From Kribbella rubisoli (GTDB lineage: Bacteria > Actinomycetota > Actinomycetes > Propionibacteriales > Kribbellaceae), in contig NZ_SHKR01000015.1 in NCBI RefSeq assembly GCF_004217145.1, forward strand, positions 1-64,000: DNA of 64,000 nt, given 5' to 3'. Shown here piece after piece: positions 41,059 through 50,655 of the stretch. The notes beneath the pieces were generated by a model. That model worked only from the letters and a program-made list of their open reading frames with translations. It did no database searches and had not been told where the DNA came from. Position 1 is the first letter of the stretch. Every line of letters starts with the position of its first letter. A program made the position numbers and the translations under genes.

Positions 41059-42149
41059 CGGCGGAAGCCCCGCCCGCGGTAGCCGTTGACAAGAGCCAGG
41101 ACTCCGCACCCCGGACGGGGGTGCGGGCCTGGCTGTCCCGGCATCCGCTGGCGGCGTATGCCATCCGCAGGTTCGGCCTCTACCTGGTGGAACTGTGGGG
41201 AGCGCTGACGATCGCGTTCTTCTTCTTCCGGCTGATGCCCGGCGATCCGGTCCAGACCTTGATCCAGACTCTGCAGCAGAACTATGTGTACAACGCACAG
41301 GCGAGCACCGAGCTCATTGCCCGCTACCGGCACGAGTTCGGCCTGGACGGGAACCTGCTGACGCAGTACCTGGTGTACATGCAGAAGCTGATCCTGCACG
41401 GCGACCTCGGGCCGAGCCTGATCAACTACCCGACGCCGGCCCAGACGGTGATCCTGCGGTCGTTGCCCTGGACAATCGGTCTGCTCGGGATCTCGGCCGT
41501 GATGGCCTGGATCTTCGGTGTCATCATCGGCGCGATCGCCGGCTGGCGGCGCGGCAAGCTGGGCTCCGCGATCGCCACCAACCTGTCGATCGCGCTGTCG
41601 CACGTGCCGTACTTCTTCGTCGCGCTGATCCTGGTGTACGTCTTCGCGTACTCGATGGGACTGTTGCCTGCGAGATCGGCGTACGACTCCAACATCAATC
41701 CCGGCATCAGTTTCGCCTTCATCGGCAGCGTGCTGAAGTACGGGTTGCTGCCCGGTCTGTCGATCGTGATCATCGGAACGTTCAGCTGGATCCTGTCGAC
41801 CCGGATGCTGATGATCCCCATTCTCGGCGAGGACTACCTGGTGTACGCCGAGGCCAAGGGACTGAAGAACTCGCGGATCCTGACCCGGTACGCGCTGCGG
41901 AACTGCTACCTGCCGCAGATCACCGCGTTCGGCATCTCGCTGGGCTTCATCTTCAACGGCAACGTGCTGGTCGAGCAGCTGTTCAACTATCCGGGGCTCG
42001 GCACCACGCTGGTCACCGCGATCCAGCAGCTCGACTTCAACACGATCCTCGGCGTCACCGATATCGCGATCTTCTCGGTGCTGACCGCCGTCCTGCTCCT
42101 CGACCTCCTGCTCCCGCTGCTTGACCCGCGGGTCAAGTACTGGAAGTGA
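41055..42149 (+). CDS. ABC transporter permease (DppB type)
   Basis: 364 residues. A 35-residue soluble N-terminus is followed by six helices and the BPD_transp_1 EAA-type loop (YAEAKGLKNSRILTRYALRN). FRLMPGDPVQTLIQ after the first helix is the standard DppB-like hallmark. GTG start overlaps the binding-protein stop (GTGA). Works with the DppC-type permease as the membrane channel. Confidence 0.92.
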   Translation: MTAEAPPAVAVDKSQDSAPRTGVRAWLSRHPLAAYAIRRFGLYLVELWGALTIAFFFFRLMPGDPVQTLIQTLQQNYVYNAQASTELIARYRHEFGLDGNLLTQYLVYMQKLILHGDLGPSLINYPTPAQTVILRSLPWTIGLLGISAVMAWIFGVIIGAIAGWRRGKLGSAIATNLSIALSHVPYFFVALILVYVFAYSMGLLPARSAYDSNINPGISFAFIGSVLKYGLLPGLSIVIIGTFSWILSTRMLMIPILGEDYLVYAEAKGLKNSRILTRYALRNCYLPQITAFGISLGFIFNGNVLVEQLFNYPGLGTTLVTAIQQLDFNTILGVTDIAIFSVLTAVLLLDLLLPLLDPRVKYWK

Positions 42150-43030
42150 TGACGATGAGACTTCTGACCGCGGTACTGCGGACGATCCGCAACAGCCGGC
42201 GCCTGGCGACCGGGCTGATCGTCCTGGCGGTGCTCATCCTCGTCGCGCTGTTCAGCCCGTTGATCGTGAAGGCGATCGGCGGCGGACAGGACCCGATCGA
42301 GCTGGCGGCGTACGACAAGTGGCAAGTGCCCAGCCCGCAACACCTGCTCGGTACCGACCAATTCGGCCGGGACGTGTTGGCGATGGTGGTGAAGGCATTG
42401 TCGGTCTCGCTGCAGATCGGCGCGATCGCCGGCGTGATCTCGACCGTCGCCGGCGTCATCGTCGCGTTCGTCGCCGGGTACAAGGGCGGCTGGATCGACA
42501 ACGTGCTCTCGACGTTCACCGGCATCTTGTTGGTCATCCCCACGTTCCCGTTGCTGATCGCGCTGTCGGCGTACGCGAAGAACGTGAGCCTGTTCCAGGT
42601 CGGCGTGATGATCTCGATCTTCTCCTGGCCGTTCGCGGCGAAGACGATCCGCTCGCAGGTGCTCTCGCTGAGAACGCGGCCGTACGTCGATCTGGCGCGG
42701 GTCAGCAAGGCGCGCGACATCGAGATCATCGTCACCGAGCTGCTGCCGAACCTGCTGCCGTTCATCGGCGTCGGTTTCGCGTCGTCGGCGCTGGGCGCGA
42801 TCTTCGGCCTGGTCGGCCTGGAGATCATCGGCCTCGGGCCGGGCGGCGTGATCGACCTCGGCCAGATCATCTTCAACGCGATCGGCACCGGCGCGCTGAC
42901 GCTGGGCGCCTGGCCGATGTTCGTCGTACCGATCGCCCTACTGACGTTGCTGTTCGCGGCGCTGAACATGGTGAACATCGGCCTCGAAGAGGTCTACAAC
43001 CCGCGACTGAGGGGAGTGGCCGGTGAATAA
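42149..43030 (+). CDS. ABC transporter permease (DppC type)
   Basis: 293 residues with an N-terminal helix and five further helices, and the periplasmic motif HLLGTDQFGRDVLAMVV typical of DppC. The cytoplasmic loop DLARVSKARDIEIIVTELLPNL in this region contacts the ATPases. ATG at 42149 shares a base with the preceding stop (TGATG); GTG 42146 and ATG 42155 are alternatives. Its end overlaps the next gene by eight bases. Confidence 0.92.
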   Translation: MTMRLLTAVLRTIRNSRRLATGLIVLAVLILVALFSPLIVKAIGGGQDPIELAAYDKWQVPSPQHLLGTDQFGRDVLAMVVKALSVSLQIGAIAGVISTVAGVIVAFVAGYKGGWIDNVLSTFTGILLVIPTFPLLIALSAYAKNVSLFQVGVMISIFSWPFAAKTIRSQVLSLRTRPYVDLARVSKARDIEIIVTELLPNLLPFIGVGFASSALGAIFGLVGLEIIGLGPGGVIDLGQIIFNAIGTGALTLGAWPMFVVPIALLTLLFAALNMVNIGLEEVYNPRLRGVAGE

Positions 43031-43844
43031 CGTCCCTGGCAATGTCCTGGAGGTCAAGGGCCTCGAAGTCGTCTACTCCACCAACCGCGGCGACGTGAAG
43101 GCCGTCCGCGGGATCGACCTCGACGTACGCCGCGGTGAGATCCTCGGGATCGCGGGGGAGTCGGGCAGCGGCAAGAGCACCCTCGCGGTTGCGCTGCTGC
43201 GGCTCCTCAAGGCGCCGGGCAAGGTGAACGGCGGCTCGGTGATGTTCCACCCGGCCGGTCGATCGCCGGTCGACCTGCTCAAGGTGCAGGGCGAAGAGCT
43301 GCGGGTACTGCGCTGGAGCGCGCTCTCGTATCTCCCGCAGGGTTCGATGAGCTCGCTCAACCCGGTGATGCGGGTGGAGGAGCAGTTCAAGGACGTGATC
43401 CTCGAGCACGCCCCGGCGCGGAAGGACTCGCTCGGCGAACTGATTCCGCGGCTGCTCGGCCAGGTCGGTCTCGAACCGCGGGTGGGCCGGATGTACCCGC
43501 ACGAGCTGTCCGGCGGGATGAAGCAGCGGGTGCTGATGGCGATCGCGGTCGCACTCGAACCCGACCTGGTGATCGCGGACGAGCCGACCACCGCGCTGGA
43601 CGTGACGATCCAGCGGGTGATCCTGCAGTCGCTCGCGGATCTGCGCACCGACTTCGGCGTGACGCTGATGGTCATCTCGCACGACATGGGTGTGCACGCG
43701 CAGCTGGCCGACCGGGTCGCCGTGATGTATGAGGGCAGGCTGGTCGAGGTCGGCGACGTACGCCAGGTGTTCAAGGATCCGCGGGATCCCTACACCCGGC
43801 AGCTGATCGAATCCATCCCGAAGCTAGGACGGAGGGCATCATGA
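43023..43844 (+). CDS. ABC transporter ATP-binding protein (DppD type)
   Basis: 273 residues. Walker A GESGSGKSTL, Q-loop YLPQGSMSSLNPV, signature LSGGMKQRVLMAIA, Walker B LVIADEPTTALDV and H-loop VISHDMGV. It lacks most of the usual C-terminal oligopeptide-transport extension of 40-50 residues (only YTRQLIESIP remains). GTG start; the stop overlaps the next ATPase gene (ATGA). Confidence 0.92.
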   Translation: MNNVPGNVLEVKGLEVVYSTNRGDVKAVRGIDLDVRRGEILGIAGESGSGKSTLAVALLRLLKAPGKVNGGSVMFHPAGRSPVDLLKVQGEELRVLRWSALSYLPQGSMSSLNPVMRVEEQFKDVILEHAPARKDSLGELIPRLLGQVGLEPRVGRMYPHELSGGMKQRVLMAIAVALEPDLVIADEPTTALDVTIQRVILQSLADLRTDFGVTLMVISHDMGVHAQLADRVAVMYEGRLVEVGDVRQVFKDPRDPYTRQLIESIPKLGRRAS

Positions 43845-44728
43845 AGTCCGAGCTCGAACTTCGTGGCGTACAGCAACGATTCCACGCCCGTGGGGTCGCC
43901 GACGGCTACGTGACCGCGGTCGACGACGTGAGCTTCAGCCTGCTCGCGTCGCCACCGCAGATCGTCAGTCTGGTCGGACAGAGCGGCAGCGGGAAGAGCA
44001 CGATCGCGCGGAACGTGCTCGGCCTGCAGAAGCCGACAGCCGGCTCGGTGCTCTACGGCGGCAAGGACATCTTCAAGCTGAGCCGATCGGAGTACGACGC
44101 CTACCGGCGCGACGTGCAACCGGTCTTCCAGGACCCGTACGCGATCTTCAACCCGTTCTACCGGGTGGATCGCGTGCTCTGGAAGGCGGTCAAGAAGTTC
44201 AAGCTGGCCGACACGCGGGCGAAGGGCCTGCAGCTCATCGAGGAGTCGCTGCAGGCGGTCCGGCTGGAGCCGGAGAACGTGCTCGGACGGTATCCGCACC
44301 AGCTGTCCGGCGGGCAGCGCCAGCGCATCATGCTGGCCCGGGTCCATATGCTCCGCCCGTCGTTCATCATCGCCGACGAGCCGGTGTCGATGCTGGATGC
44401 CCAGGTTCGCAGGCACTTCCTGGACATCCTGCTCGACTTCCAGCGTGAACACGGCATGACCACGCTGTTCATCACCCACGACCTGTCAACGGTGTACTAC
44501 CTGGGCGGCGAGGTCATGGTCATCACCAAGGGGCAGATCGTCGAACGCGGCCCGGTCGCAACGGTCATGCACGAGCCGACCCACCCGTACACGAAGCTCC
44601 TGCTCGACTCGATCCCGTCGCCCGACCCCGACCAGCGCTGGACCACTCGCATCCAGGTCGACGAACTCGAACGCCTGGACGACAACACCCCCGTCGACGC
44701 CACCAAGCCGGAGGCGCCGATCATCTAG
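43841..44728 (+). CDS. ABC transporter ATP-binding protein (DppF type)
   Basis: 295 residues. Walker A GQSGSGKSTI, signature LSGGQRQRIMLARVH, Walker B FIIADEPVSMLDA, H-loop FITHDLST, then the oligopeptide-type tail HPYTKLLLDSIPSPDPDQRW. The D-loop reads VSMLDA where ALD/SALDV is more common, but this variant occurs in carbohydrate-linked members. It pairs with the DppD-type subunit to power import. Last gene of the operon. Confidence 0.92.
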   Translation: MKSELELRGVQQRFHARGVADGYVTAVDDVSFSLLASPPQIVSLVGQSGSGKSTIARNVLGLQKPTAGSVLYGGKDIFKLSRSEYDAYRRDVQPVFQDPYAIFNPFYRVDRVLWKAVKKFKLADTRAKGLQLIEESLQAVRLEPENVLGRYPHQLSGGQRQRIMLARVHMLRPSFIIADEPVSMLDAQVRRHFLDILLDFQREHGMTTLFITHDLSTVYYLGGEVMVITKGQIVERGPVATVMHEPTHPYTKLLLDSIPSPDPDQRWTTRIQVDELERLDDNTPVDATKPEAPII

Positions 44729-44743
44729 CCCCCGCGGCCTGGA

Positions 44744-45628
44744 TCAGGCGCTGATCTTGAACTTCGCCGACGTCGCGAGCTCGGCCAACTGGCGGTTGGT
44801 GAACACCGGTTGGGTCAGCGGCGATCGCCCCGAGTCGTCGATCTTCTTGGCCTGCGCGAGATAGACGACGGTGCCGTCGTCGTACCGGTAGGCGGCCCAC
44901 TGGTCGAAGCTGCCATGCCCGTTGGTCGTCAGTACGCCGACCTTCTTGCCGCTGACGTCGGTCACGGTGCAGGCACCGGTACCGCCCCAGAACTTCCGGG
45001 CGAGCGTGCAGGGGTCCGTCGCCGGTTTCCCGTCGGGCGTGGTCGACTGCACCAGCAGCTTCCCGGCCCGGTCGCCCTTCTGTACGGGGATGGTGGCCAT
45101 GTACTCCCAATAGTCCGGCTCGCCGTCGTTGGACGCGTACTGGGCCTGCGGCCATCTCATCGAGCGGCCATCCGGGAACTTCAGGCTCGGCGTGCTGAAC
45201 CCCGCCGGCACCGACGAGCTCAGATTGTTCATCAATGTCACGGCCCGGTCTGCGCGAGGGCCTACGGTCGCCGTCCGGTCCACCTGGCCCTCCGGCCACG
45301 GATCATTGGACTTCCGCGTCTTCGGCGCCACGGTGCCGACGACTGTCGGCGTGGGCACCGGCGTCGGGGTGGAGGCTGACGGGGTCGTGCCCGTGTCGCC
45401 TGCAACCAGCGGAGCCTCCGACCGGTTACCGGTGTAGTTCGCGATCAGCACGGGACCGGCCCCGGCGGCGACCACCAGCGCCGCGACGGCGGCCCCGGCC
45501 CATCTCACCTGGCGCCGCTTGCGCGCCCGGCGGGCCCGCTCGAGCGCGCGCCCAGGATCCATCGACTCCGGCGGACGGCTGCGCACGATCACGTCGTGGA
45601 ATGCCTCGTTGAGATCCTCTTCGTTCAT
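44744..45628 (-). CDS. Single-span membrane protein, likely anti-sigma partner
   Basis: 294 residues. An Arg/Lys-rich cytoplasmic N-terminus (1-42), one membrane helix (about 43-63), a Thr/Pro/Ser linker (75-105), then an extracellular domain of about 190 residues with two Cys. This order matches the membrane proteins co-encoded with SigE-type sigma factors. The N-terminus has no zinc-type HxxxCxxC motif, so it is not a classical ZAS anti-sigma factor. The ATG overlaps the sigma gene stop by four bases. Role as sigma inhibitor is inferred from position. Confidence 0.72.
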   Translation of the reverse strand: MNEEDLNEAFHDVIVRSRPPESMDPGRALERARRARKRRQVRWAGAAVAALVVAAGAGPVLIANYTGNRSEAPLVAGDTGTTPSASTPTPVPTPTVVGTVAPKTRKSNDPWPEGQVDRTATVGPRADRAVTLMNNLSSSVPAGFSTPSLKFPDGRSMRWPQAQYASNDGEPDYWEYMATIPVQKGDRAGKLLVQSTTPDGKPATDPCTLARKFWGGTGACTVTDVSGKKVGVLTTNGHGSFDQWAAYRYDDGTVVYLAQAKKIDDSGRSPLTQPVFTNRQLAELATSAKFKISA

Positions 45629-46119
45629 CGAACTTTCTCCTGTTCAAGCAACCCCCGCAGCGTCGCCAGCCCGCGCGCGGCCTGGCTCTTGACCGTTCCG
45701 GCCGAGCAGTCGAGCAGCGCGGCCGTCTGCTCGACCGACTGGTCCTCCCAGTACCGCAGGACCAGCACGGCGCGTTGCCTCGGCGGCACCTTCACGAGTG
45801 CCTCCAGCAACAGGAGCCGTTCGTCGGCGTGGTCGGGTGACGGCACGGCCCGGTCGGCCTGCTCGGACCCGACCGACTCGTGCCGGAACCACCCTCGGCG
45901 CCGCTCGGACAGGAATGTGCGGATGAGTGTCTGCCTGGTGTAGCCGTCCATCGCCCCGTGCCGCTGAATCCGGGGCCAGGCCAGGTAGATCTTCGTGAAC
46001 GTCTGCTGGACCAGGTCCTCCGCGCGATGCCAGTCCCCGCAGAGCAGGTAGGCCGTGCCGCGCATGGCATCGGAACGTGCCGCGAAGTACGCCTCGAACT
46101 CGGCGTCCCGATCGCTCAT
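45625..46119 (-). CDS. SigE-family RNA polymerase sigma factor
   Basis: 164 residues. Region 2 (EAYFAARSDAMRGTAYLLCGDWHRAEDLVQQTFTKIY, about 8-45) and region 4 (PRQRAVLVLRYWEDQSVEQTAALLDCSAGTVKSQAARGL, about 112-150) are both complete. Only fragments are quoted in order. It is the actinobacterial SigE/SigM-like ECF group. ATG at 46119 is chosen over 46131 because GGGAG then lies six bases upstream. It is probably held by the membrane protein encoded next. Confidence 0.88.
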   Translation of the reverse strand: MSDRDAEFEAYFAARSDAMRGTAYLLCGDWHRAEDLVQQTFTKIYLAWPRIQRHGAMDGYTRQTLIRTFLSERRRGWFRHESVGSEQADRAVPSPDHADERLLLLEALVKVPPRQRAVLVLRYWEDQSVEQTAALLDCSAGTVKSQAARGLATLRGLLEQEKVR

Positions 46120-46213
46120 CTGCTCTCCCATCCTCGATTCCCGGGTTAAACACGCCTACCAGGCCGAAGATGGTTGCATCGCAGTACGGAGGAGTCTGGT
46201 GGAGGGTCCTTCC

Positions 46214-48247
46214 TCAGGCGGTCTTGATGGCGGGGTCGCTCTGGCCGGGGGCGCCGGTTTCGACGTGGCCGGCGTAGCGGCGGAGGTAGGTCGTGTCGGC
46301 GTCGGTGGTGACCGAGACGTCGTACCACCGGCTCGTGGTGGTGACCGTGTAGGTGGTCTTGCCCTTGCGAACGCTGAGCGTCTTCTTCTTGCCGTCGTAC
46401 GCGTTGGCGATCGTGACCTTGCGGGCGGCGTCGGAGGTAATGGTGAGGTCGACGTTGCCGGTGCCGGCGTTCTCGCGGGCGGTGATCTCCAGGCCGGTCG
46501 CGGGCTTGCCCTTGAAGGTGCGGAGGAAGCCGTTCGGGCCGTGCACGGTGAGGTCGGTGACGCCGCCGGAGTAGACCGGGTTCCAGCTGTCGGAGACGGT
46601 CTTACCGGCCTCGGCGGTGTACGTCCACGGGCCGTCGGTGCGGTTCGCGGACGTGATCAGGAACTGCGCGCCGGCATCCGGCCCGGAGCTGAAGGTCAGC
46701 TTGTACTTGCTGTCGGCTACGGCTCCGTCGACGACCGGTGCGTAGGGCAACGGCCGGGTACGGCGGCAGCCGCGCTCCTGCACCGGGACCTTGCCGACCG
46801 CGGGCGGCGTCGGCACGTAGTCCGGGTGCCGCTTGTTGTCCGGCGGCTGGTACGCGGTCGTGTCGGGAAGCTTGGCCGGCCGCGTGGCCGTCGTACCGAA
46901 GTCGAACGCGGACGTCAGGTCGCCGCAGACCGCGCGGCGCCACGGCGAGATGTTCGGCTCGTGGACGCCGAACCGCGACTCCATGAACCGGATGATCGAC
47001 GTGTGGTCGAGCGTCTGCGAGCAGGTGTACCCACCGGTGCTCCACGGTGAGACGACGAGCATCGGCACCCGCTGACCCAGACCGTACGCTCCGTGGGCGG
47101 CCTTCGTACCGGTGTACAGGTCCGGTCCCGGATCGACCGTGGACAGGCCCTGGTTCGCGTCGAGCGGCGGGAACGGCGGTACGACATGGTCGAAGAAGCC
47201 GTCGTTCTCGTCGTAGGTGATGAACAGCGCGGTCTTGCTCCAGACCTCGGGGTTCGCGGTGAGCGCGTCGAGGACCTGCGAGATGTACCAGGCGCCGTAG
47301 TTGGCCGGCCAGTTCGGGTGCTCGGTGAACGCCTCCGGCGCTGCGATCCAGGAGATCTTCGGCAGCTGGTTGTTCTTCACGTCGGCGGCGAGCCGCGCGA
47401 ACAGGCTCTCGCCGGCCTTCGCGTTCGTGCCGGTGCGAGCCTTGTCGTACAAGGGGTTCCCGGCCGCGGCGTTGCGGTAGTTGTTGAAGTACAGCAGCGA
47501 GTTGTCGCCGTAGTTCCCGCGGTACGCGTCGTCGATCCAGCCCCAGCCGCCGGCCGCGTCGAGGCCGTCGCCGATGTCCTGGTAGATCTTCCACGAGACA
47601 CCGGCCTGCTCGAGCCGCTCAGGGTACGTCGTCCAGCCGTAGCCGGCCTCGTCGTTGCCGAGGACCGGGCCGCCGCCGGTGCCGTCGTTCCCGGTGTAGC
47701 CGGTCCACATGTAGTACCGGTTCGGGTCGGTGGAGCCCATGAACGAGCAGTGGTACGCGTCGCACAGCGTGAACTTGTCGGCGAGCGCGTAGTGGAACGG
47801 GATGTCCTCGCGGGTCAGGTACGCCATCGTGGTCGACGTCTTCGCCGGGATCCACTGGTCGTACTTGCCGCCGTTCACGGCCTGGTGCGCGTCACCCCAG
47901 CTGTGGGCGAGGTCCTGGATGAACTGCATGCCCAGGTCGTCGGCGTCGGGGTGGAACGGCAGGATCTCCTTGCCGAGGGCATTCTTCTGGTGCCACACCG
48001 GCTGACCGCTCGGCAGCGTCACCGGCCGCGGGTCACCGAACCCGCGGACACCGTTGAGCGTGCCGAAGTAGTGGTCGAACGACCGGTTCTCCTGCATGAG
48101 TACGACGATGTGCTCGACGTCCTGGATGGTGCCGAACCGGCGATGCGCCGGGATGGCGGCCGCCTGCTCGATACTGTTCGCCATCGCGGCGAACGCGGCC
48201 GAGGCTCCGGCCAGTTGGAGGAACCTCCGGCGATTGATGTCTGGCAT
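46214..48247 (-). CDS. Tat-exported phospholipase C, phosphocholine-type
   Basis: 677 residues, the size of PlcA-D/PlcN enzymes. Tat signal NRRRFLQLAGASAAFAAMA. Phosphoesterase domain (about 40-430) with the metal motif MQENRSFDHYFGTLNGVRGF, DHVVPPFPP and SPWSTGGYTCSQTLDHTS. Two C-terminal DUF756 beta repeats follow (about 500-660). It hydrolyses phosphatidylcholine or sphingomyelin outside the cell and may serve phosphate supply. ATG at 48247 with AGGAG upstream. Divergent from the signalling operon. Confidence 0.92.
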   Translation of the reverse strand: MPDINRRRFLQLAGASAAFAAMANSIEQAAAIPAHRRFGTIQDVEHIVVLMQENRSFDHYFGTLNGVRGFGDPRPVTLPSGQPVWHQKNALGKEILPFHPDADDLGMQFIQDLAHSWGDAHQAVNGGKYDQWIPAKTSTTMAYLTREDIPFHYALADKFTLCDAYHCSFMGSTDPNRYYMWTGYTGNDGTGGGPVLGNDEAGYGWTTYPERLEQAGVSWKIYQDIGDGLDAAGGWGWIDDAYRGNYGDNSLLYFNNYRNAAAGNPLYDKARTGTNAKAGESLFARLAADVKNNQLPKISWIAAPEAFTEHPNWPANYGAWYISQVLDALTANPEVWSKTALFITYDENDGFFDHVVPPFPPLDANQGLSTVDPGPDLYTGTKAAHGAYGLGQRVPMLVVSPWSTGGYTCSQTLDHTSIIRFMESRFGVHEPNISPWRRAVCGDLTSAFDFGTTATRPAKLPDTTAYQPPDNKRHPDYVPTPPAVGKVPVQERGCRRTRPLPYAPVVDGAVADSKYKLTFSSGPDAGAQFLITSANRTDGPWTYTAEAGKTVSDSWNPVYSGGVTDLTVHGPNGFLRTFKGKPATGLEITARENAGTGNVDLTITSDAARKVTIANAYDGKKKTLSVRKGKTTYTVTTTSRWYDVSVTTDADTTYLRRYAGHVETGAPGQSDPAIKTA

Positions 48248-48322
48248 GCAAGTCTCCTGACAGGCGGTGGGGCGGATGGAGTCTGAAACACCAGCACTGC
48301 GACGGAGGCACCCTAATCTGAA

Positions 48323-48332
48323 CGTTTAAACG
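48323..48332. promoter_or_regulatory. AT-rich palindrome between phospholipase C and the kinase operon
   Basis: CGTTTAAACG is a perfect 10-base palindrome in an AT-rich patch 76 bases upstream of the plc start. On the minus strand it reads on into a GTTCA word, which resembles half of a PHO box, but no clear 11-base direct repeat is seen. Confidence 0.35.
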
Positions 48333-48420
48333 ATGGAAGATGAACTCTGCCCCGATTGCTCACGGCGACGATCGGCGGGAGACTGGACTAGCGCGGCCTG
48401 GGGGATTGGGGGAGGCTGCG

Positions 48421-50655
48421 ATGGGCGGGCGGGCGCTGTTCGGCGCCAGGGAAACCAGGATGGAACAGCTTCAGGCGGAGCTGACGGCGCTGCGCGAACA
48501 GTTCGCAGCGGCCAACGAGGTCCTGTCCGCGGTCGGCCGCTCGGCCGGCGATCCGGATGCCGTCCTGACGACGATCGTCGAGAGCGCCTGCCGCCTGTGC
48601 CGCTCCCAGGCCGCGCAGCTGTATCTGCTCGAGAGCGGGCGCTACCGGCTGATCAAGGCGGTCGGTATGTCGGCCGAGGCGATCCGGTACCTGGAGGAAC
48701 ACCTCATCGCGGTCGATCGCGGCTCGCTGGTCGGGCGGGTCGGTCTCGATCGCACGACCCAGCAGATCGCGGACGTCCTCGCGGACCCCGATTACAGCCG
48801 TCAGGAGCTGCAGCAGATCGCCGGTTTCCGGACCACGATGGGTGCGCCGATGCTCATCGACGACGAGGTTGTCGGAGCACTCGCGGTCTGGCGCAACGAG
48901 GTCAATCCGTTCGGGCAGGGTGAGCAGGACCTCGTCACCGCGTTCGCCGGCCAGGCCGCGATGGCGGTGAACAGCGTGAAACTGGTGCAGCAGCTCGAGG
49001 CGCGCGGCGCCGAGCTGGCCCGCCGGCTCGGTGAGCTGGAGGCGCTGCGCGAGGTCGGCGAGGCGGTGAACTCGAGTCTCGACGTCTCCAACGTGCTCTC
49101 GACCGTCGCCAAGCATGCCGTCCGGATCTCGGCGACCGACGGCGGCTCGATCATGGAGTACGACGAGGACCAGCAGTGCTTCCTGGTCCGCAGCGTGTAC
49201 CGGACCGACCCGAGCGTGATCGAACAGCTGCGCACGACCCGGATCCATCTCGACGAGACGCTGGTCGGTCGCGCCGCCAAACTCGGCCGGCCGCTGGCGA
49301 TCGCCGATCTCGGCGAGGTCGAGCTTGATCCGCACCTGGCCGTCCTGTACGACGCCGGCTGGCGATCGCTCGTCGCCGTACCGCTGTTGCGGGAGGGCCA
49401 GATCGTCGGGTCACTCGTCGTACGACGCAAACGGCCCGGCGAGTTCTCGGCCGAGACCCTCGCGCTGCTGGAGATGTTCGCCTATCAGTCGACCCTCGCA
49501 CTGCTCAACGCTCAGCTGTATCGCGAGCTCAAGCAGCAGAGTGCGGAGCTGGAGGTGGCGAGCAGGCACAAGTCCGAGTTCCTGGCGAGCATGTCGCACG
49601 AGCTGCGTACGCCGCTGAACGCCGTACTGGGATTCTCCGAGGTCCTGCTGGAGCGGATGTTCGGGGACCTGAACGAGCGGCAGGAGGAGTACCTGCGCGA
49701 CATCCACGGCTCCGGCCAGCACCTGCTCGAACTGCTGAACGAGATTCTCGACCTGTCGAAGGTCGAGGCCGGGCGGATGGAGCTGGAGTACACGACGTTC
49801 CCATTGCGGCGGCTGCTCGACAACACCGTGGCGATGCTGCGGGAGCGGGCCATCGCCCACGGCCTGGACCTGCGGGTCGAGGTCGGACCCGGCATCGACC
49901 AGGTGTACGTCGATGAGCTCCGGCTGAAGCAGGTGGTACTGAACCTGATGACGAACGCGGTCAAGTTCACCGACGACGGCGGTTCGGTCGTCGTGCGGGC
50001 GACGCGGTCCGGCGCCGAGGTCCACATCACCGTGACCGACACCGGCCGCGGCATCCCCGCGGAGGACCGGGAGCGGATCTTCGAGTCGTTCCAGCAGGGC
50101 GGCCGCGGTCCGTCCCGGGAGGAGGGCACCGGGCTCGGGCTGACGCTGTCGCGGCGGATCGTCGAACTGTTCGGCGGGCGGATGTGGCTGGAGAGCGAGG
50201 TCGGTGTCGGCAGCACCTTCGGATTCTCCTTGCGCAGCAGGGAGAACGAGGTCCGCGCCGACCCGGCCCGGGCGGTCACGGACATCGTGGTGATCGAGGA
50301 CGACAGAGCGTCGCTCGAGCTGATCACCGCATACCTGTCCGGCCCGGCGGTACGGGTGACCGTCGCGGGCGACGGTCAGTCCGGGCTCGACGCAGTACGA
50401 CGGGTTCGACCGGCCGCCGTGCTGCTGGACATCCGGCTGCCCGGGATCGACGGGTGGGCGGTACTACAGGCGCTGAAGGCCGAGGAGGCGACCCGAGCCA
50501 TCCCGATCATCATCGTCTCGATCGTCGACGAACGGGCTCGTGGCGCGGCCTTCGGCGCGGCCGCCTACCTGGTCAAACCGGTCAGCCGGGACGTGTTGCC
50601 GCAGGCCTTGCGGGCGGTGGGAGCGCTCGCCCATGACGAGGGGGAGAATCGATGA
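48421..50655 (+). CDS. Hybrid GAF-GAF histidine kinase with C-terminal receiver
   Basis: 744 residues, no membrane helix. A short coiled coil (10-35), GAF domain 1 (about 35-195), GAF domain 2 (about 210-370), HisKA with ASMSHELRTPLNAVLGFS (His393), HATPase_c with NLMTNAVKFTDDGG, DTGRGIP and GTGLGLTLS, then a receiver (about 620-735) with Asp670 in LLDIRLPG. It senses a cytoplasmic ligand and passes phosphate to its own receiver or the next gene's product. ATG at 48421 with GGGGGAGG seven bases upstream; its stop overlaps the receiver gene (ATGA). Confidence 0.92.
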   Translation: MGGRALFGARETRMEQLQAELTALREQFAAANEVLSAVGRSAGDPDAVLTTIVESACRLCRSQAAQLYLLESGRYRLIKAVGMSAEAIRYLEEHLIAVDRGSLVGRVGLDRTTQQIADVLADPDYSRQELQQIAGFRTTMGAPMLIDDEVVGALAVWRNEVNPFGQGEQDLVTAFAGQAAMAVNSVKLVQQLEARGAELARRLGELEALREVGEAVNSSLDVSNVLSTVAKHAVRISATDGGSIMEYDEDQQCFLVRSVYRTDPSVIEQLRTTRIHLDETLVGRAAKLGRPLAIADLGEVELDPHLAVLYDAGWRSLVAVPLLREGQIVGSLVVRRKRPGEFSAETLALLEMFAYQSTLALLNAQLYRELKQQSAELEVASRHKSEFLASMSHELRTPLNAVLGFSEVLLERMFGDLNERQEEYLRDIHGSGQHLLELLNEILDLSKVEAGRMELEYTTFPLRRLLDNTVAMLRERAIAHGLDLRVEVGPGIDQVYVDELRLKQVVLNLMTNAVKFTDDGGSVVVRATRSGAEVHITVTDTGRGIPAEDRERIFESFQQGGRGPSREEGTGLGLTLSRRIVELFGGRMWLESEVGVGSTFGFSLRSRENEVRADPARAVTDIVVIEDDRASLELITAYLSGPAVRVTVAGDGQSGLDAVRRVRPAAVLLDIRLPGIDGWAVLQALKAEEATRAIPIIIVSIVDERARGAAFGAAAYLVKPVSRDVLPQALRAVGALAHDEGENR

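Noticed and set aside
39040..41298. 752-codon antisense frame over the family-5 binding protein
   Set aside because: Fully covered by a well-supported lipoprotein gene with signal and lipobox; the antisense product is low-complexity.
44742..44756. Terminator GATCAG-GCG-CTGATC between the ABC operon and the membrane protein gene
   Set aside because: The stem is perfect but lies across the stop codon of the minus-strand gene, is AT-rich in pairing and has no tail; too weak to call.
46214..48332. PHO box upstream of phospholipase C
   Set aside because: A GTTCA word is present but no clear pair of 11-base direct repeats could be aligned.
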